Shown: positions 1 through 7,719 of the stretch, in pieces
How the letters are laid out: each line of letters begins with the position of its first letter
How positions within the stretch are numbered: the first letter of the stretch is position 1
NCBI GenBank assembly: GCA_016234535.1
Contig: JACRBH010000097.1
Location: forward strand, 1-59,777
Source of the DNA: Chloroflexota bacterium
GTDB taxonomy: Bacteria; Chloroflexota; Anaerolineae; Anaerolineales; Villigracilaceae
Direction: 5' to 3'
DNA length: 59,777 bases
Notes under the pieces: generated by a model
Database searches by the model: none
The model's input: only the letters and a program-made list of their open reading frames with translations
What the model was told of the DNA's origin: nothing
Translations under genes and position numbers: made by a program

Positions 1-1470
1 CATCCATGTCGGTCTTAAATATTCAAACAGACCTTCACGTCCGCCTTCGCGTCCGTAGCCCGACTCGCGATAGCCGCCGAAGCCCGAAGCGCCGTCGAAT
101 TGATTGGTGCAATTGACCCACACCGAACCCGCTTTGATCTTGCTCGCGACATCGAGCGCGAGGTTGATGTTATCGCTCCAGACACTCGCCGCGAGACCAT
201 AGCGCGTGTTGTTCGCAAGTTCGATGGCTTCGCTCGGCGTTCTAAAAGTAAGCGACACAAGCACGGGTCCAAAAATTTCTTCTTGCACAGTGGCAGCGGC
301 GGGGTCGAGACCCGTGATCAACGTCGGTTTATAAAACAATCCCTTTTCGGGCAGCGCGATATTCGGCTGAAAACATTCGCCGCCTTCGGCAATGCCCGTC
401 TTCACCCACCCATCGATCGTGTCCCATTGGCTTTGATCGACGATCGCGCCCATGTCAATGGCTTTATCCAGCGGGTCGCCCACGCGCATGTGTTCCATTC
501 TATTTTTTAATTTTTGGATAAACTTCGCTGCGACATTTTCCTGCACGATCAGCCTTGACCCTGCGCAACAAACCTGACCCTGATTAAACCAAATCGCATC
601 GACCACGCCTTCAACTGCTCCATCCAAATCGGCATCGTCAAACACGACAAATGGACTCTTGCCCCCAAGTTCGAGCGAGAGTTTTTTGCCAGAGCCAGCC
701 GTCTGCTTGAGAAGCGTACGCCCGACATCGGTTGAACCCGTGAAAGCGATCTTATCCACATCGGGGTGCGTGACGATCATCGAGCCTGCACTGCTGCTGC
801 CAGTAATTACATTCACAACACCAGCAGGCAGACCTGCCTCGGCGACAATTTCAGCAAACAACAACGCCGTGAGCCTTGTGTACGAAGCAGGCTTCAACAC
901 AACCGTGTTGCCCATCGCAATCGCAGGCGCAATCTTCCACGCCAGCATCAACAACGGAAAATTCCACGGGATGATCTGCCCAACCACACCGACAGGTTGA
1001 TAATCGCGCAGTTCAGTTTCCATGAGTTGCGCCCAGCCTGCATAATAATAAAAGTGACGCGCCAGCAATGGCACATCGATATCGCGAGATTCACGAATCG
1101 GCTTGCCGTTGTCCATCGACTCAAGCACCGCCAGCAAGCGCGAATGTTTCTGAAGGTTGCGAGCAATCGCATAAAGATAACGCGCCCGTACCACACCAGG
1201 AGTCTTGCTCCAGGTTTTGAACGCCTCACGCGCAGCGCCCACCGCCGCATCGACTTCCTTTTGTCCAGCCTGCGTGGTCTCGGCAAGTAATTCGCCATTC
1301 GCAGGGTTGTACGAAGGATAGAACTTCGCACCCTTAGGCATCACCCACTCGTTGTTGATGAACAAGCCGAACTTACGTCCGTGCTCATCCAGCCACGCTT
1401 TGACAGCGTCAGGCGCTTCGGGCGCAGGTCCGTATTCCATGCTTTTGAAGATTTCAAGTATTTTGCTCAT
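1..1470 (-). CDS. Aldehyde dehydrogenase, ALDH16-like, N-terminal part (cut by window edge)
   Basis: NAD(P)-dependent oxidation of an aldehyde to the acid. 490 codons are readable with no stop before the window edge. The start is the ATG at 1468-1470, preceded by AGGAA. An N-terminal MEYGPAPEAP segment (11-20) precedes a full catalytic domain: IIPWNFP (166-172), FTGSTDVG (243-250), general base Glu267 in LELGG, nucleophile Cys301 in NQGQVCC, and EEIFGPV. The early MEYGPAPE motif and the GFGGYRESGYGREGG tail are what I recall of bacterial ALDH16, a two-domain family near 790 residues, so a second domain may lie outside. It is the third gene of a deoC run, which suggests oxidation of acetaldehyde from deoxyribose-5-phosphate. 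ALDH identity is certain; the ALDH16 assignment is from memory of motifs. Confidence 0.9.
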   Translation of the reverse strand, partial: MSKILEIFKSMEYGPAPEAPDAVKAWLDEHGRKFGLFINNEWVMPKGAKFYPSYNPANGELLAETTQAGQKEVDAAVGAAREAFKTWSKTPGVVRARYLYAIARNLQKHSRLLAVLESMDNGKPIRESRDIDVPLLARHFYYYAGWAQLMETELRDYQPVGVVGQIIPWNFPLLMLAWKIAPAIAMGNTVVLKPASYTRLTALLFAEIVAEAGLPAGVVNVITGSSSAGSMIVTHPDVDKIAFTGSTDVGRTLLKQTAGSGKKLSLELGGKSPFVVFDDADLDGAVEGVVDAIWFNQGQVCCAGSRLIVQENVAAKFIQKLKNRMEHMRVGDPLDKAIDMGAIVDQSQWDTIDGWVKTGIAEGGECFQPNIALPEKGLFYKPTLITGLDPAAATVQEEIFGPVLVSLTFRTPSEAIELANNTRYGLAASVWSDNINLALDVASKIKAGSVWVNCTNQFDGASGFGGYRESGYGREGGREGLFEYLRPTWM

Positions 1471-1485
1471 ATCTATTCCTATCTC

Positions 1486-1534
1486 GGTGGTTGAGTAATT
1501 CCGCGTGATTTTCGCGGGACGTATCGAAACCACC
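1486..1534. repeat. Cruciform REP-like element, copy 1 (GGTTGAGTA ... TACGTATCGAAACC type)
   Basis: An outer inverted repeat GGTGGTT / AACCACC encloses GAGTA on one side and GTATCG on the other, with a central CGCG-containing stem. Related copies lie at 1575-1621 and 37893-37943, sharing the TCGATAC and TACTCAACCA edges. It lies upstream of the aldehyde dehydrogenase and downstream of the DUF5615 gene. Confidence 0.75.
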
Positions 1535-1574
1535 AATTTCAGGGCAACTTTTTATTTTATGTTTACATTTCATT

Positions 1575-1621
1575 GCTGGTATCGATACAGGCTGGAAAAG
1601 CACCAGCCCTACTCAACCAGC
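1575..1621. repeat. Cruciform REP-like element, copy 2
   Basis: Outer stem GCTGGT / ACCAGC with inner stem GGCTGG / CCAGCC around AAAAGCA. The conserved edges are ATCGATAC on the left and TACTCAACCAGCGGGG on the right. It is inverted relative to copy 1, so the two form a head-to-head pair between the DUF5615 gene and the aldehyde dehydrogenase gene. Confidence 0.75.
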
Positions 1622-1630
1622 GGGGTATTG

Positions 1631-1981
1631 CTAAACTTTCCGAATACGAACTGCTTTTTCAGTAATCACACTAAAAGACACAAGCAATTCATCTCCATGC
1701 TCAGATATTGCAGACGATACAATATCGGCTTTTTCCTGTGAAGAAAGTCCCGCAAGGCGATATAAGACGATTCCACGTTTGACAAATCCTTGGCGGAAAA
1801 TCAACTCGCCAAAATCTTTGTCGGCTGTAAGAAGTAAGGTGCTTTCGTCGCTCGCTAAAACCAGTACTTCCTCATCTATAATGCCTGGCGCCATTTCGGC
1901 AACATACCTAACATCGTGTCCATCGCGCCTTAATCGCAGGACGATTTCGTTATCCACACTTTCGTCAGCGAGTATTTTCAT
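1631..1981 (-). CDS. DUF5615 family PIN-like protein (putative toxin)
   Basis: 116 residues. Family signature: an N-terminal LADESVD (Asp6, Glu7), an acidic patch IIDEEVL (35-40) and LTADKDFGELIF (51-62) with Asp54 and Asp56. In the DUF5615 (Mut7-C/PIN-like) fold these acidic residues are the presumed metal-binding nuclease centre. Its ATG overlaps the stop of the upstream DUF433 gene (TAATG, 1-nt overlap), the usual antitoxin-toxin arrangement of this pair. RNase activity is inferred from family; I see no target information. The pair sits between deoC and the aldehyde dehydrogenase and probably inserted into that operon. Confidence 0.85.
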   Translation of the reverse strand: MKILADESVDNEIVLRLRRDGHDVRYVAEMAPGIIDEEVLVLASDESTLLLTADKDFGELIFRQGFVKRGIVLYRLAGLSSQEKADIVSSAISEHGDELLVSFSVITEKAVRIRKV

Positions 1982-2214
1982 TAGACAGACTCAGAAATGG
2001 GATAAATGACATCCGCACGCAGGGCTTCACGTGCAAATTGTAAGGCAGCTTGAATCCCTTCTTTCGTCAAGCGCGGGTGCGCCTTTAATAACTGGTCAAA
2101 AGATTCACCTGCTGAAAGCCCATCAAGAATCAGGTCAACGGTAATACGGGTTCCTGAAACAACAGGCTGCCCCATCATGATTTTTGGATTTGAAATAATA
2201 ATTTGCGTTTCCAT
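1981..2214 (-). CDS. DUF433 family protein (putative antitoxin)
   Basis: 77 residues. The DUF433 core GQPVVSGTRITVDLIL (15-30) is followed by the expected helical segment with SAGESFDQLLKAHPRLT. DUF433 proteins have a small winged-helix-like fold and commonly precede DUF5615 genes as VapB-like antitoxins. It is the first gene of the two-gene unit and ends in a 1-nt overlap with the toxin start. The Shine-Dalgarno AAAGGAAAA is the direct continuation of a 9-nt periodic phrase (2224-2260). Autoregulation is likely by analogy with other modules but is not shown by the sequence. Confidence 0.85.
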   Translation of the reverse strand: METQIIISNPKIMMGQPVVSGTRITVDLILDGLSAGESFDQLLKAHPRLTKEGIQAALQFAREALRADVIYPISESV

Positions 2215-2223
2215 TTCAATTTT

Positions 2224-2260
2224 CCTTTCTTTGCGTTCTTAGCGCTCTTGGCGGTTAATA
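2224..2260. repeat. Quasi-periodic phrase (9-nt units, CGCNAAGAN) in DUF433 leader
   Basis: On the minus strand three 9-nt units of the form CGCNAAGAN run without a break into the Shine-Dalgarno of the DUF433 gene. The same unit type recurs upstream of the DsbA-like gene (44488-44561). See the findings on leader phrases. Confidence 0.7.
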
Positions 2261-2265
2261 ATCTC

Positions 2266-3225
2266 TTATCCCATCGGCATGTGATGTTTCGCCGCGTAGT
2301 GTCCTGTGGTGTAGTGATACAACTGCCGCTCGATGTCGGTCAGCAAACTGCTTGCGCCAATGCGGAATAGATCATTCTTCAGCCACTCGTCGCCGAGTTC
2401 TTCTTTCATCAACGACTGCCACGCCATCGCCTGCTTCGCGGAACTGATCCCACCCGCGGGCTTGAAACCAACTTTGTAGCCGAAACGATCCAGATAATCG
2501 CGGATGGCACGTGTCATCACCAGACTGAATTCTAAAGTGGCATTGACGGACTCTTTGCCCGTTGAAGTCTTGATAAAGTCCGAGCCTGCCATCATTGCGA
2601 CGAGGCTGGCTTGATAGACCTGCTTGAGCGAACCGAGATCGCCCGTTGCGAGGATGGTCTTCATGTGCGATTCCCCGCAGGCTTTGCGGAATTGTTGCAA
2701 TTCGTCGTACATGGCTTTCCAATCGCCAGTCAACACATAATTGCGGGCAATGACCACGTCAATTTCGCGCGCGCCTGATTCCACGGCTTGCTCAATCTCT
2801 TGAATGCGTTGTGGCAGAGGAGTCTGTCCCGCAGGAAAACCCGTCGCAACAGAAGCAACTGGAATGTTAGAGCCTTGAAGCGCGTGAACTGCATCCGCCA
2901 CACGGTTGGGGTACACGCACACTGCGCCGACGGTGATTCGCTCGCCATCGAGTCCAAGTTTTTCAAGCATGTCGGAGCGTAATGGTTGTTTGGCTTTCGC
3001 GCATAAACGATGAACACGCCCAGGCGTATCGTCGCCTGCGAGGGTGGTCAGGTCAATGTTGGTGATGGCGCGTAAAAGCCATGCCGCCTGCCAATCCTTT
3101 TTCACAGTGCGGCGACCTGTGAGCGTGGCAGTGCGTCGCTCCACCGCGCTTTTGTTGATGTGTGCGCCCATCACCCAGTCGAGGTCGAGAGGCGTGCCGG
3201 GGTTACGAGTGTGATTACTAGTCAT
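2266..3225 (-). CDS. deoC: Deoxyribose-phosphate aldolase
   Basis: Class I aldolase cleaving 2-deoxy-D-ribose 5-phosphate to glyceraldehyde 3-phosphate and acetaldehyde; cytoplasmic. At 319 residues it is the long form, similar in length to the human enzyme rather than the roughly 250-residue E. coli one. Catalytic residues are visible: Schiff-base Lys219 in FIKTSTGK, Lys255 in VGFKPAGG and Asp156 in EIDVVIA. The start is supported by TGGAG six bases upstream. It heads a minus-strand run deoC, DUF433, DUF5615, ALDH; the aldehyde dehydrogenase would consume the acetaldehyde produced. A TATAAT -10 box lies at 3253-3258. The family call is secure. Confidence 0.96.
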   Translation of the reverse strand: MTSNHTRNPGTPLDLDWVMGAHINKSAVERRTATLTGRRTVKKDWQAAWLLRAITNIDLTTLAGDDTPGRVHRLCAKAKQPLRSDMLEKLGLDGERITVGAVCVYPNRVADAVHALQGSNIPVASVATGFPAGQTPLPQRIQEIEQAVESGAREIDVVIARNYVLTGDWKAMYDELQQFRKACGESHMKTILATGDLGSLKQVYQASLVAMMAGSDFIKTSTGKESVNATLEFSLVMTRAIRDYLDRFGYKVGFKPAGGISSAKQAMAWQSLMKEELGDEWLKNDLFRIGASSLLTDIERQLYHYTTGHYAAKHHMPMG

Positions 3226-3252
3226 GGAAACTCCAAATGATTGTCTGACATG

Positions 3253-3268
3253 ATTATACAGCGATTGG
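3253..3268 (-). promoter_or_regulatory. deoC promoter region with duplicated 16-mer
   Basis: On the minus strand the sequence CCAATCGCTGTATAAT ends in a perfect TATAAT box about 30 nt upstream of the deoC start. Exactly the same 16-mer lies at 4227-4242, also followed by a GGAG-type ribosome site and an ATG. No good -35 hexamer is visible. Confidence 0.6.
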
Positions 3269-3355
3269 GATTAAGAGAGGGACTTTCTTAGCAACCATCA
3301 CGCGACAAGCGGGTTTTATCATCGAACCACATTTTATTTGTAAAAGGAGAAACCC

Positions 3356-3640
3356 ATGACATACGTGCTCGTCCGATTTAGTGTTGAGAATCTCGCAAAA
3401 TGGAAGGCTGTCTTTGAAGAAGCCGCCGCACTTCGCAAGAGTTTTGGCTCCGTAGGAGTCCGCGCCTTTAGCAAAGCGGATAATCCCAATGAGGTTGTGA
3501 TCGTAGGGGAATATGCCGATAAAGAGAAAGCCATGCAGATGTTCCAGTCACAGGAGTTTCGCGAGGCGACTGCGCGTGGAGGTGTAAAAGGTCCGCCTGA
3601 GGTGACTTTCCTTAACGAAGTCGTAAATCTTCCCGCGTGA
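3356..3640 (+). CDS. Small dimeric alpha-beta barrel (ABM-like) protein
   Basis: 94 residues. It looks like the antibiotic-biosynthesis-monooxygenase/cyclase fold, with a first strand TYVLVRFSVENLAKWKAVF, a helix with EEAAALRKSFG, a strand VVIVGEYADKEKAMQMF, and a C-terminal FREATARGGVKGPPEVTFL. Such proteins are small dimers that bind or oxidise aromatic or lipid compounds, but no catalytic residue is diagnostic here, so the substrate is unknown. A strong Shine-Dalgarno AAAGGAGAAACCC precedes the ATG, and a perfect terminator follows 21 nt after the stop, so it is monocistronic. Confidence 0.65.
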   Translation: MTYVLVRFSVENLAKWKAVFEEAAALRKSFGSVGVRAFSKADNPNEVVIVGEYADKEKAMQMFQSQEFREATARGGVKGPPEVTFLNEVVNLPA

Positions 3641-3661
3641 TTGAAAATTTCATGTTTTTGA

Positions 3662-3696
3662 AATGGCCTCCGAGTTTGCATCGGAGGCCATTTTTT
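3662..3696 (+). terminator. Rho-independent terminator after the ABM-like gene
   Basis: A 12-bp perfect stem (AATGGCCTCCGA and its complement) with a 7-nt loop, followed by a run of T. Confidence 0.9.
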
Positions 3697-3807
3697 GCAA
3701 GTAAGCATTGTGCTTGCGGATGAAACTTCTCGTTCTTTTCCAGTATTTCCAGTTCATCCAATCTTTTTGAGACGCAAAAGGGAGAACTGGCAGATCACTC
3801 GAATGCC

Positions 3808-4116
3808 TCATGTTGCCTTTTCTTCATCAAACCATTCTGCAGGCATCGGATTTTGATGCGCCTTCCAGCCGTCAAGTACCTGTTGGAATAATTCAGGCAC
3901 ATGATAGCGCAGGGATGCAACCATCTCAGCGTATCGCCTGAATACAGTGCGGTCAGGCTTCTGATGATTATTCAATTCATCATGGATGATCTTGAGCATG
4001 GCCAGAGTCAAGTCGGATGTCAGCGACTTTGTTTCGAACAATGACTGAAACAGAGTCAACTTATCTCCGATGGTGGAGTTGCGGAACAGATCTTTTCGGT
4101 TTGATGAAATAGCCAT
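3808..4116 (-). CDS. Hypothetical protein, 102 residues
   Basis: I do not recognise the family. The sequence is alpha-helical by appearance, without membrane segments or a signal peptide, with a conserved-looking aromatic tail (WKAHQNPMPAEWFDEEK). The ATG at 4116 is 6 nt after the stop of a 26-codon reading frame (4123-4203), and the TAGGATAAT between them supplies only a weak ribosome site, so translation may depend on the upstream frame. The two appear to share the promoter at 4227-4242. Confidence 0.6.
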   Translation of the reverse strand: MAISSNRKDLFRNSTIGDKLTLFQSLFETKSLTSDLTLAMLKIIHDELNNHQKPDRTVFRRYAEMVASLRYHVPELFQQVLDGWKAHQNPMPAEWFDEEKAT

Positions 4117-4122
4117 ATTATC

Positions 4123-4203
4123 CTACCCAAATTCCTGATACGGCATGGATGCAAATTTTCCATGCGCAAAATGTTCGAATTGCGGCTCAAATATCATAAT
4201 CAT
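4123..4203 (-). CDS. Possible 26-codon leader peptide or small protein
   Basis: The ATG at 4201-4203 is preceded by TTAGGAGTTTTCA, a better ribosome site than that of the following 102-residue gene. The frame runs MIMIFEPQFEHF... through 26 codons to a TAG at 4123-4125, 6 nt before the next start. The upstream 16-mer with TATAAT is identical to that of deoC. It could be a real small protein, a coupling leader, or the remnant of a longer gene. No family is recognisable. Confidence 0.4.
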   Translation of the reverse strand: MIMIFEPQFEHFAHGKFASMPYQEFG

Positions 4204-4226
4204 TGAAAACTCCTAATGTTGTTCAT

Positions 4227-4242
4227 ATTATACAGCGATTGG
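4227..4242 (-). promoter_or_regulatory. Promoter box identical to the deoC 16-mer
   Basis: CCAATCGCTGTATAAT on the minus strand, 16 of 16 identical to 3253-3268, placed 24 nt before the ATG of the 26-codon frame. On the plus strand a separate TATAAT at 4259-4264 serves the divergent DinB-fold gene. Confidence 0.55.
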
Positions 4243-4283
4243 CCGAATATCTTTGGGCTATAATTCCAAAAAGGAATTTAAAA

Positions 4284-4820
4284 ATGCCAACCAACCTGAC
4301 TCCCCCAACTCGTGAAGAATACGCCCCGTTTTATTCTGATTACATCCAGCGCGCAATAAAAAAGAGTGATGTCATCGCGGCGCTGCCTCAACAAATCGAG
4401 GATATTAAATCCGCGCTCGGGCATTTGACCGACGAACAAGCCCGCTTCAAATTCGGACCCGGGGAATGGTCCATCAAGGAAGTGATCGGCCATCTGATAG
4501 ATGTGGAGCGCGTCTTCTCCTACCGACTGCTGCGCATTTCACGCAATGATCAGACTCCACTCCCGGGCTTTGAGCAAAATGATTATGTCCGCGAGGCTGG
4601 GTTTGATAACTCTTTGCTCAGTGACCTGCTCAGCGAGCTCGAACTTCTGCGCCGTGCAAACATTCTCGCCATCAAAAACCTGAGCGACGAATCTGTTTCG
4701 CGGCTCGGTACCGCCAGCGGAGTGACAGTCAGCGCGCGGGCGTTGATTTTTATGCTGGTCGGGCATGTGGAACATCACATGGCAAGCCTGCACGAAAAAT
4801 ATTTACCAAACGTAAAATAA
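4284..4820 (+). CDS. DinB-fold protein (DinB_2)
   Basis: 178 residues using the ATG at 4284, preceded by AAAAAGGAATTT; an upstream in-frame TTG at 4203 is unlikely. DinB_2 proteins are four-helix bundles with a divalent metal held by three histidines. Visible here are FKFGPGEWSIKEVIGHLIDVE with His70, and LVGHVEHHM with His161, His164 and His165. Members include thiol-dependent S-transferases and many proteins of unknown role, so only the fold can be assigned. Oligopeptidase B follows 26 nt downstream and may be cotranscribed. Two further DinB-like genes lie at 17946 and 19840. Confidence 0.85.
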   Translation: MPTNLTPPTREEYAPFYSDYIQRAIKKSDVIAALPQQIEDIKSALGHLTDEQARFKFGPGEWSIKEVIGHLIDVERVFSYRLLRISRNDQTPLPGFEQNDYVREAGFDNSLLSDLLSELELLRRANILAIKNLSDESVSRLGTASGVTVSARALIFMLVGHVEHHMASLHEKYLPNVK

Positions 4821-4846
4821 TTTTATAGTTAACTACGGAGCTAAGC

Positions 4847-6910
4847 ATGTCATCATTTCCCATTGCGCCCGGCCGCCCGCATGAGATCACGCAACATGGC
4901 CAGACACGCATCGACAATTATTATTGGATGCGCGATAAGAACGATCCTGAGACAATGAAACACCTGCGCGCCGAAAGCGACTACCTCGAAGAGGTCATGC
5001 AGCACACGAAACCATTGCAGGAAAGCCTATTCTCAGAGATGAAGGCGCGTATCAAAGAGGACGATTCAACTGTCCCTGAGAAAAGAGGCGGATATTTTTA
5101 TTACGAGCGTGGTGAGCAGGGGAAACAATATCCAATCTTCTGCCGTAGGAAGGATTCACTCGAAGCGGCGGAGGAAATCCTGCTCGACCAGAATCAATTG
5201 GCAGAGGGTAAATCCTTTTGCAGTGTGGGCGCATTCTCGATCAGCCCGGATGGAATGAAACTGATTTATTCAGTGGATTATGGCGGACGGGAAATTTACA
5301 CGCTTTATATCAAGGACCTGGGGAGCGGCAGGCTGTATCCAGAAGTGATCGAAAACACCTTTGGCAGCGCCTACGAACGCGGTGGGGCGGAATGGGCAAA
5401 CGACAACGAGACGATCTTTTACGTCACGCTGGATGATGCCCAGCGTTCAGATAAACTATTTCGCCACAAACTCGGCACTGACCCTGCGCAGGATACGCTC
5501 GTCTTCCACGAAAAGGATGAAACCTATTTCCTGTATGTGTTCAAGACCCGTGACGACGCATATATCATGACATTTCACTACAGCACGAACACGCGCGAAA
5601 TGAATTTTCTTTCAGCCGACCATCCTGAAGAAAGAATGCGAGTTTTGCAACCGCGCATCAAGGGACTTGAATATTTTGCCGCGCACCACAATGGCAAATT
5701 CTTCATCGTTCACAATGAAAATGCGGAAAATTTTAAATTAAGCGTTGCGCCGGTGGAAAGCCCGCAAAAGAAGAATTGGAGGGAGGTGATCCCGCACCGC
5801 GCAGATGTTCTTGTGGATGGCGTGGACACCTTCGAGGATTTTATCGTCGTCACCGAGCGCAAGGGCGGACTCAAACAACTCCGCATCAGCGATGCCGATG
5901 GATTGGGTAATGTGCGTTACATACAATTCCCCGAGCCGGCGTATAACGTGCATCTTCACAGCAATCCAGAATTCAAGACCAATCTCCTGCGTCTCCACTA
6001 CTCTTCGCTCATCACGCCCAACTCCACGGTTGATTACCATGTGGATGGCGGCGAATGGGAACTCAAAAAAGAGGATGAAATTCCCAGCGGCTATGACAAG
6101 ACTCAATATGCGTCTGAACGAATCCATGCCACTGCCTCGGATGGGACGTTGGTTCCCATGTCAATTGTTTATAAAAAAGGATTGAAGCGCGATGGGAACA
6201 ATCCCGCGCTGATGTATGGATACGGCTCCTACGGCGCGACCATTGACGCGGCATTTAGCTCCACGCGCCTCTCCCTCCTTGACCGTGGATTCGTTTTTGC
6301 CATCGGACACATTCGCGGCGGCTCGGACATGGGACGTGAATGGTACGAGGGCGGCAGGATGATGAATAAGAAAAACACCTTCACTGACTTTATTGCCTGC
6401 GCCGAGCATCTTATCAAGGAAGGATTCACATCTCCGCAAAAACTCGCCATCATGGGCGGCTCTGCGGGCGGACTGCTTGTCGGCGCGTGTGTCACCATGC
6501 GGCCCGACTTGTTCAAGGCAGTGATCTGCAAAGTCCCATTTGTGGATGTGGTCACCACAATGAACGACCCAACCATTCCATTGACTACGCTCGAATACGA
6601 TCAATGGGGCAACCCGGAAGAAAAGGAATATTACGACTACATGCTTTCGTATTCGCCTTATGACAACATCCGCGCCACGGAATATCCGCACATGCTTATT
6701 ACCACCGGACTTAACGATCCGCGCGTGGCCTATTGGGAACCTGCCAAATTCGCGGCCAAACTCCGCGAACTAAAAACGAACGATAACCTGATCGTGCTTT
6801 ACACCAACTATGACTCAGGTCACGCCGGGGCCAGCGGACGCTATGACTTCCTGAAGGAAGTGGCGCAGGATTATGCGTTTTTGATCGATAAACTGGTGAT
6901 TGAAAGTTGA
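4847..6910 (+). CDS. ptrB: Oligopeptidase B (S9A serine peptidase)
   Basis: 687 residues, the normal length for oligopeptidase B, which cleaves short peptides after Arg and Lys in the cytoplasm. The N-terminal half is the beta-propeller (start motif NYYWMRDKNDPE near 25), and the C-terminal half is the alpha/beta hydrolase with Ser539 in GGSAGGLL, Asp624 in TGLNDPRV and His659 in DSGHAGASGRYD. The PFVDVVTTMNDPTIPLT loop is typical of the family. No signal peptide is seen. The S9 peptidase at 24869 is only distantly related (S9C type). Confidence 0.95.
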   Translation: MSSFPIAPGRPHEITQHGQTRIDNYYWMRDKNDPETMKHLRAESDYLEEVMQHTKPLQESLFSEMKARIKEDDSTVPEKRGGYFYYERGEQGKQYPIFCRRKDSLEAAEEILLDQNQLAEGKSFCSVGAFSISPDGMKLIYSVDYGGREIYTLYIKDLGSGRLYPEVIENTFGSAYERGGAEWANDNETIFYVTLDDAQRSDKLFRHKLGTDPAQDTLVFHEKDETYFLYVFKTRDDAYIMTFHYSTNTREMNFLSADHPEERMRVLQPRIKGLEYFAAHHNGKFFIVHNENAENFKLSVAPVESPQKKNWREVIPHRADVLVDGVDTFEDFIVVTERKGGLKQLRISDADGLGNVRYIQFPEPAYNVHLHSNPEFKTNLLRLHYSSLITPNSTVDYHVDGGEWELKKEDEIPSGYDKTQYASERIHATASDGTLVPMSIVYKKGLKRDGNNPALMYGYGSYGATIDAAFSSTRLSLLDRGFVFAIGHIRGGSDMGREWYEGGRMMNKKNTFTDFIACAEHLIKEGFTSPQKLAIMGGSAGGLLVGACVTMRPDLFKAVICKVPFVDVVTTMNDPTIPLTTLEYDQWGNPEEKEYYDYMLSYSPYDNIRATEYPHMLITTGLNDPRVAYWEPAKFAAKLRELKTNDNLIVLYTNYDSGHAGASGRYDFLKEVAQDYAFLIDKLVIES

Positions 6911-6956
6911 GTTTAATAGTTTTATAATTTCAGTTAATCACGAATTAGTTTTGGAT

Positions 6957-7010
6957 TGCAGACTTTGGTCTGCACTTTTATCCAGTCAGGTGGACTAAAG
7001 TCCGCACTCC
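6957..7010. repeat. Double-hairpin repeat (GCAGACT-AGTCTGC family)
   Basis: Two adjacent hairpins, GCAGACTTTGGTCTGC and GGTGGACTAAAGTCCGC, followed by ACTCC. Relatives lie at 27550-27589, 44422-44437 and 57266-57312. It sits in the leader between ptrB and the next small gene. Confidence 0.7.
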
Positions 7011-7066
7011 ATGCAACCTGTGATTTAATGAAATTCTTCATCTTTATCGGTAAAGGAGTAAAAACC

Positions 7067-7324
7067 ATGGAACGCTTTATCGTTGAGTCCCCTCATCTTA
7101 TTGAAGATTGTGATCGGGTAATCCAGGATCTTCACGCTGCGGGCTATTTGCATCACTTTGAATGGGGCTGCAAGGATAATGAACACACCGGCTGGGCAAT
7201 TGTGGAAGCTGAAAGCCTGGAGCACGCGAAGCAAATCGTGCCCTGGTATGTGCGAAACAAAGCGCGCATTGTGAGATTGGTTAAGTTCGAGGTCGCGGAC
7301 GAGGAACACAAAAAACGCGAATAA
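7067..7324 (+). CDS. Small protein of unknown function, 85 residues
   Basis: The start at 7067 is favoured by GGTAAAGGAGTAAAAACC directly upstream; a longer frame reading back to 6956 would run through a repeat. The sequence suggests a small ferredoxin-like alpha/beta fold (MERFIVESPHLIEDCDRVIQDL, then GWAIVEAESLEHAKQIVPWYVR), resembling DUF3303/DUF4242-type single-domain proteins. I cannot name a ligand. One histidine-rich turn (YLHHFEWGCKDNEH) could bind metal, but this is speculative. Confidence 0.6.
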   Translation: MERFIVESPHLIEDCDRVIQDLHAAGYLHHFEWGCKDNEHTGWAIVEAESLEHAKQIVPWYVRNKARIVRLVKFEVADEEHKKRE

Positions 7325-7346
7325 TGGATAAAAGTTTATTTCAGGC

Positions 7347-7641
7347 TGAGTAACTCACTGCGCGCAGTTTTGCGTGTTTTAGGGCTTGTCGCCCTGAGCG
7401 ACAGCGAAGGGTCACTACGGCTGTCTCAGAGACCCTCACTTGCACTGCACGCTTCGCGGTGCAAGTGTCGTGTCGCTCCGCTCACATTGTCCCGATGTTC
7501 TTTCAGGAGGGAATCATGCTTGGTGCGTAAGGTCAGTTAATAACTGACCTTACGCAGTCCAGCCTGTAGCGCGACACATTATGTCGCCCATTTTGCGAGA
7601 CTGCGAAGTGTCTCGCGTTACCGCGTATGGTCAGTTAATAA
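7347..7641. repeat. Composite of two MITE-like elements
   Basis: This fills the 395-nt gap before the stress-protein gene. The first part (to about 7541) carries the internal sequence with GTCGCCCTGAGCGACAGCGAAGGGTCACTACG and ends GTGCGTAAGGTCAGTTAATAA. The second (7536-7641) carries the GTAGCGCGACA / TGTCGCCCATTTTGCGAGA core and ends GGTCAGTTAATAA. Both are bounded by inverted TTA(A)-C(A/T)-CCTTACGC-type ends sharing a TTAATAA junction. The same two internal sequences recur in opposite order at 49010-49232. A GTGCAAGTG hairpin is nested near 7438-7468. No coding capacity. Confidence 0.75.
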
Positions 7642-7719
7642 ATAAACAAACCCCTAAACCGTCTGAGGTTTCAGAAGTCTGTTTATCTTTATATTCGGTT
7701 GTCGGCAGGCGCAAGTTAA

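Noticed and set aside
100..1290. Several frames opposite to the aldehyde dehydrogenase
   Set aside because: Shadows of the well-supported minus-strand gene.
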